The notes beneath the pieces are model-generated. The model made no database searches and had not been told where the DNA came from. It saw only the letters and a program-made list of their open reading frames with translations. From contig DATASQ010000008.1 in assembly GCA_036269135.1 (NCBI GenBank), positions 1 through 64,000 of the forward strand: a DNA stretch of 64,000 nt, written 5' to 3'. A program made the position numbers and the translations under genes. Source of the stretch: Palsa-343 sp036269135 (GTDB lineage: Bacteria; Acidobacteriota; Terriglobia; Terriglobales; Acidobacteriaceae). This document shows positions 59,761-64,000 of this stretch, one piece after another; position 1 is the stretch's first letter, and the number at the start of each line of letters is the position of its first letter.

Positions 59761-62700
59761 ATGACTGTTGCACCGTCTTCTTCCTGCCTGCGTGTCTCTC
59801 GTTTCCTTCGGCGCCTTTCGCCAACCGTGCAATGGGGCGCGGTCGTCGCGGCTTTCGCGCTCGCGAGCGGTCCCTGGGCCCACGCCCAGAATTTCACCTC
59901 GTTCGCCGCCACACCCGTGGGCACGACGGTACCCGTGACGCAGTCCATCACCGTGAACCTGCAGACAGCGGGGACGGTCAGCAAAGCGGCGGTGCTGACG
60001 ATGGGCGCACCGAACCTGGATTTTACGGAGTCCGGGTCCGACAACTGCGCGGGCATCAGCTCCGGCGGCTGCACCGTCACAGTGGCCTTCGCCCCGAAAT
60101 ATCCTGGAGCCCGCAACGGGGCGGTGGTCCTGCTCGACGCGAGTAACAACATCCTGGGCACGCAGTATCTGAGTGGAATCGGCGAGGGCTCTCTCGCCGT
60201 GATGACCCCCGGGTCCATCGATATAGCCGCCGGACAAAACGGCGAATGGACTTCGCTCAACGACACCCATCCGGCAACGCAGGCGGATCTCTATTTGCCG
60301 ACCGGCGTCGCGGTCGATGGAGCGGGCGACCTCTTCATTGCCGACTCCCACCACAACCGCGTTCGCGAGGTCTACGGATCGGGTGCGAATGCCGGCAATA
60401 TCACGACCGTCGCCGGCAACGGCAACGCCGGCTACGACGGCACCGCCACCGTCGCGACAAGCACCTCTCTCAATCTGCCGGGCGCCGTGGCCATCGATGG
60501 CGCAGGCAACCTGTATATCGCCGACACAAACAACAACGTCATCCGCGAAGTGAACCTGACTTCAGGCAGCATTCGCACCATCGCCGGAAACAGCACGCCG
60601 GGTTACACGGGCGACACCGGGGCGGCCACCTCGGCCGAGCTGAACTCGCCCCAGGGCATCGCTGTGGATCCGGCCGGCAATGTTTACATCGCCGATACCG
60701 ACAACAACGCCATCCGCGAAGTGAATGCCGCAACCCAGACCATCACCACTGTTGCCGGGGACCCCACCGGCGTTCCGGGTTCCTCGGGGGACGGCGGCCT
60801 GGCGACGGCGGCGAAGCTCGATGCCCCCTACGGTGTCGCGCTCGATCCTGCCGGGAACCTGTACATCGCCGATTCCGGCAATAACCGCGTGCGCAAGGTG
60901 GGTACGACCGGCTATATCAGCACCTATGCGGGCAGCGCGAACTCAGGGTCTCTGGGCGATGGAGGACTCGCGACGTCGGCGGAGCTGGACTCACCCCTGG
61001 GCGTGGCCTGCGATCCGGCGGGCAACGTGTATATCGCCGACGCCCGCAACTATGAGGTGCGCAAGGTGAGCGCCGCTACCGGCAACATCACGACGGTGGC
61101 CGGCAGCTACACCAACAGCACCTATGGCGATGGCAAGACCCCCTACACCTATGGCAACGGCCAGCCGGGCGAGAATTACACCGGCAACGGGATCGCCACC
61201 GGAGCCGGCATTTACGCTCCCTATGGAGTGGCGGTGGATGCGGCCGGCAACCTGCTGATCGCCGAGTATTTCGATCACATCATCCGCGAGGTCTTCGCGA
61301 ATTCCGCAACTCTGTTCTTCAATACGGAGCTGTGGCAGAACTCGGTGAGCCCACCGCAGAATCAGACCATCGAAAACGACGGCAACGCGGCAATGTCGCT
61401 GACGGCCTTCACACCCGATGCCAATGCCGCAGTGGATACCGCTGCCTCGTCCTGCAGCGCCAGCGTGGCTGTGGACGGGCACTGCACGCTTGCCGTCGAA
61501 TTTGCGCCGACGGATGCGAATCCACCGAATCCGCTGGTGGGCAACGTGGCAGTTACAGGAGATCCAGCCGACTCGCCTCTCAACATCGCCATCGTGGGAC
61601 AAGCGCTCCCGCTGAACGGCGCCATTGTGACGCTGAGCTCCAATCTGAATCCGGCGGCTTATGGACAGACCGTCACGCTGAACGTTTCGGTCGCACAGGC
61701 TCCGACTTCCAACAAAGGAATCCCCACGGGCACCGTCACCTTTACCGATACGTTTGGGGGCGCGACGAATCCGCTGGGAACCACGCAGACGCTCAATGCG
61801 AGCGGCAACGCCAGCCTGCAGCTTTCCAATCTGGCGGTAGGCACGCATGTCATCACCGCCACCTACAGCGGGAGCACTTACTACGCCAGCTCCTCCTCGA
61901 ACCCCTTGTCTCAGGTCATTCAGGAGCAGGTGACCGTGACCCTCGCCAGTTCCAGCCCGAACGATACCTCTACGTTCGGCACGACGGTCACCTTCACTGC
62001 AAATGTCGCTGTCTCCGGTGGAATTACTCCCAGTGGCGCCGTCTCCTTCTACAACGGCGCGACGTATCTAGGCACCGGCTCGCTGAACGGAAGCGGGGTG
62101 GCCACCTTCGGCTCGGCCTCGCTGCCGGTGGGCAGCAACTCGATCACGGCTACCTATACCGACGTGAACAATGTCACCGGCACGTCGTCGCCGCTGATTC
62201 AGATCGTCAAGCAGCAAACCGCTGCTTCTCTGGTTTCGAGCCTGAATCCGTCAATCTTCGGGTCGCCGGTGACGTTTACCGCGACCGTCGTGGCCAGCGG
62301 ATCCATCGTGCCCACGGGGCCGGTCGTCTTCTTCGACGGCGCCACCGAGATCGGAACCGGCACCCTCGTCGCGAGTGGGACCGCGACCGCGGTGGCGAGC
62401 TTTCAGACCGCTACGCTGGCTGCGGGGACCCACACCGTGAGCGCCTCCTACGGTGGGGACACGAATAACTTCAGCAGTACGTCGGCGGGGCTGATTCAGA
62501 CGGTGAATATTGCTTCGACGACCACCACCCTGGCGGCCAGCGCCAACCCGGCGATTGCGGGCAAGGCAGTGACCTTCACGGCCACCGTCGTAGCCGACAG
62601 CGGTGTCGCCGCGGGAACGGTCCGGTTCTACAGTGGCACGACGCTGCTGGGGAGCGGAACGCTGAATGGCGCGGGCGTGGCCAGCTACTCGACGGCTACC

Positions 62701-63900
62701 CTTGCGGTCGGCACCTACTCGATCACGGCCGCATACCAGGGAAATGCCAACGACTCAGCCAGCACATCCGCGGCTCTGACTCTCAGCGTGGTCGAAGCGA
62801 CGACGGCAGTGAGGCTGGTCTCGAACGCGCCCTCAATCCTGGTTACAAATCCCGTGACCTTTACCGCCACGGTGACCGGCAACGGAGCGACGCCCACGGG
62901 CACTGTCACCTTCCTGGATGGCACGGCCACTCTGGGATCAATGGCCCTGAATGGAAGCGGAGTCGCCACTTTTACGACTTCTTCGCTGGCGGTGGGAACG
63001 CACAACATCACCGCCGCCTATTCGGGCGACGCGAAGGACGGCGCCGTCACCTCAGCGATTCTGGTGGAGACGGTCACGGCTTATGCGACCCAGACCAACC
63101 TGGCCGCCTCGGCTACCAGCCTGACCACGGACCAGCAACTGACTCTGCTCACCACAACGGTTTCCACCAGCGGAGGGACGGTGACCGGCACCATCACCTT
63201 CATGAACGGAACCGCGTCGATGGGCACAGCAAGCGTCGGGGCAAATGGAACGGCAACGCTGACCATTAATCCGAGCAGCGGTACCTATGACATCACCGCC
63301 CATTACAGCGGCGATGCGATCAACGCGCCTTCGGTCTCGAATGCGCTGACGGTCAACGTGAGCCAGGCGACGGAGTTTACGATTGCCCTGAATCCGACCT
63401 CGGTTTCGATTCCGACTTCGCAGTCGAAACTCATCACCATCAATCTGGCGTCGGAGAACGGCTTTACCGACAAAATGGCGCTGGGTTGCGACTCGCTGCC
63501 CTTCTCGGTCACGTGCAGCTTCGCCAGCAACGACGTCACCCTGAACTCCAACGGGACCGCCTCGGTTCAACTGACGGTCGACACCAACTCTCCGCTGGCG
63601 GGAAGTACCCAGTCAAAGAACGAGCTGCCGGGCAGCAACGGTGGATTGCTGGCTGCCTTCGTCTTTCCGGGTGCAGCGCTGTTTGGATTCTCCTTCTGGC
63701 GCTTCCGCAGGAATGCCGGCGCACTCAAGGCTCTGGTGGTGGTCGCGATGCTGGCGGGAACGACGTTCCTGATGACGGGCTGCGGCGGATTCTCCCTCAA
63801 CAGTGCGACACCGGGCAATTACGTCATCCAGGTGACGGCCACAGGCACGCAGACCGGCGTTACCCACGTTGCTAATCTCACCGTCCAGGTGACGCAGTGA
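59761..63900 (+). CDS. Large secreted NHL-propeller / Ig-like repeat protein
   Basis: 1,379 residues, ATG at 59761 with GAGGA upstream. Signal peptide (WGAVVAAFALASGPWAHAQ). A choice-of-anchor-D-like module (about 45-155), six NHL repeats (PTGVAVDGAGDLFIADSHHN ... YAPYGVAVDAAGNLLIAEYF) forming one propeller, a second anchor-D-like module, then six bacterial Ig-like repeats of about 95 residues, each with [IS]PTGTVTFxDG and SATYSGD-type endings. The C-terminus has FPGAALFGFSFWRFRRN, LKALVVVAMLAGTTFLMTGCGG and a last Ig-like strand. A surface adhesin or scaffold by architecture. The frame upstream to 59617 is not signal-like. Confidence 0.87.
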   Translation: MTVAPSSSCLRVSRFLRRLSPTVQWGAVVAAFALASGPWAHAQNFTSFAATPVGTTVPVTQSITVNLQTAGTVSKAAVLTMGAPNLDFTESGSDNCAGISSGGCTVTVAFAPKYPGARNGAVVLLDASNNILGTQYLSGIGEGSLAVMTPGSIDIAAGQNGEWTSLNDTHPATQADLYLPTGVAVDGAGDLFIADSHHNRVREVYGSGANAGNITTVAGNGNAGYDGTATVATSTSLNLPGAVAIDGAGNLYIADTNNNVIREVNLTSGSIRTIAGNSTPGYTGDTGAATSAELNSPQGIAVDPAGNVYIADTDNNAIREVNAATQTITTVAGDPTGVPGSSGDGGLATAAKLDAPYGVALDPAGNLYIADSGNNRVRKVGTTGYISTYAGSANSGSLGDGGLATSAELDSPLGVACDPAGNVYIADARNYEVRKVSAATGNITTVAGSYTNSTYGDGKTPYTYGNGQPGENYTGNGIATGAGIYAPYGVAVDAAGNLLIAEYFDHIIREVFANSATLFFNTELWQNSVSPPQNQTIENDGNAAMSLTAFTPDANAAVDTAASSCSASVAVDGHCTLAVEFAPTDANPPNPLVGNVAVTGDPADSPLNIAIVGQALPLNGAIVTLSSNLNPAAYGQTVTLNVSVAQAPTSNKGIPTGTVTFTDTFGGATNPLGTTQTLNASGNASLQLSNLAVGTHVITATYSGSTYYASSSSNPLSQVIQEQVTVTLASSSPNDTSTFGTTVTFTANVAVSGGITPSGAVSFYNGATYLGTGSLNGSGVATFGSASLPVGSNSITATYTDVNNVTGTSSPLIQIVKQQTAASLVSSLNPSIFGSPVTFTATVVASGSIVPTGPVVFFDGATEIGTGTLVASGTATAVASFQTATLAAGTHTVSASYGGDTNNFSSTSAGLIQTVNIASTTTTLAASANPAIAGKAVTFTATVVADSGVAAGTVRFYSGTTLLGSGTLNGAGVASYSTATLAVGTYSITAAYQGNANDSASTSAALTLSVVEATTAVRLVSNAPSILVTNPVTFTATVTGNGATPTGTVTFLDGTATLGSMALNGSGVATFTTSSLAVGTHNITAAYSGDAKDGAVTSAILVETVTAYATQTNLAASATSLTTDQQLTLLTTTVSTSGGTVTGTITFMNGTASMGTASVGANGTATLTINPSSGTYDITAHYSGDAINAPSVSNALTVNVSQATEFTIALNPTSVSIPTSQSKLITINLASENGFTDKMALGCDSLPFSVTCSFASNDVTLNSNGTASVQLTVDTNSPLAGSTQSKNELPGSNGGLLAAFVFPGAALFGFSFWRFRRNAGALKALVVVAMLAGTTFLMTGCGGFSLNSATPGNYVIQVTATGTQTGVTHVANLTVQVTQ

Positions 63901-63914
63901 CGGGAATCGGAACC

Positions 63915-64000
63915 ATGAAGAAATACGCTGGACTTCTCTGCTCTCTGCTGTTGGCCGGACTTCTTTTCGGCGCGGTCCCGGCGCAAGCCCAATCGCCGGA
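63915..64000 (+). CDS. Secreted protein, N-terminus only
   Basis: Only 28 codons are in the window. They encode a clear signal peptide, MKKYAGLLCSLLLAGLLFGA then VPAQAQS, with cleavage likely after AQA. It starts 14 bases after the preceding stop and reads off the right edge, so it is probably co-transcribed with the NHL/Ig-like gene. Function cannot be told. Confidence 0.7.
   Translation, partial: MKKYAGLLCSLLLAGLLFGAVPAQAQSP

Overview
This is a high-GC, gene-dense bacterial chromosome segment. It most resembles an acidobacterium of the Terriglobia/Acidobacteriaceae type. That placement is inferred from gene content: a PadR regulator paired with a duplicated ADOP-type MacB/FtsX permease, large secreted Ig-like/NHL proteins, an S53 sedolisin with an Ig-rich tail, tandem beta-propeller lipoproteins and a DUF4337 protein. 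The 16S 5' end fits a bacterium, but too little of it is present for placement. No transposase, integrase, phage or CRISPR module was seen; most of the window is stable chromosome.

Layout. 1-734: 5' end of a 16S rRNA gene on the minus strand with a long leader and candidate promoter. 0.8-6 kb: MarC-family membrane protein, a degenerate receiver protein, a secreted YVTN propeller and a three-gene osmoprotectant ABC importer. 6-21 kb, mostly minus strand: a repeat-rich intergenic stretch, three tandem propeller lipoproteins, a truncated M13 peptidase, an MCE/MlaD protein with five internal repeats, a secreted metallo-beta-lactamase-fold protein, DUF4337, a small outer-membrane barrel, a frameshifted SnoaL-like remnant, an S53 protease, a TonB-type protein and a parallel beta-helix protein. 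21.6-24.3 kb: gyrB.

24.3-31.1 kb, minus strand: the most interesting locus. A lone receiver is followed by RsbR, RsbS and RsbT (stressosome core), an RsbT-like ATPase fused to a PP2C/SpoIIE phosphatase, a hybrid histidine kinase that begins with an RsbW/RsbT-type ATPase, and a receiver-PAS-kinase. Most junctions overlap or nearly touch, so a stressosome appears wired directly into two-component signalling, with no sigma factor in the window.

31-46 kb: phospholipase C-like phosphoesterase, manganese catalase, PadR-ADOP pair, a nucleotidyltransferase/metallophosphoesterase pair, rnpB (RNase P RNA), a receiver protein, thiL, dapD, small cysteine-rich proteins and an M16 zinc peptidase. At 46.25 kb lies tRNA-Pro(GGG), followed by three 70-bp tandem repeats and a second copy of the tRNA 3' end. 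47-64 kb: a lipoprotein, a zinc-ribbon membrane protein, the pyrimidine operon pyrR-pyrB-pyrC, RNase R, an ABM-family protein, bactofilin, MurJ, a LysR regulator with a YeiH-type transporter, a cytochrome c, a 1,379-residue NHL/Ig-like secreted protein and the start of another secreted protein cut by the window edge.
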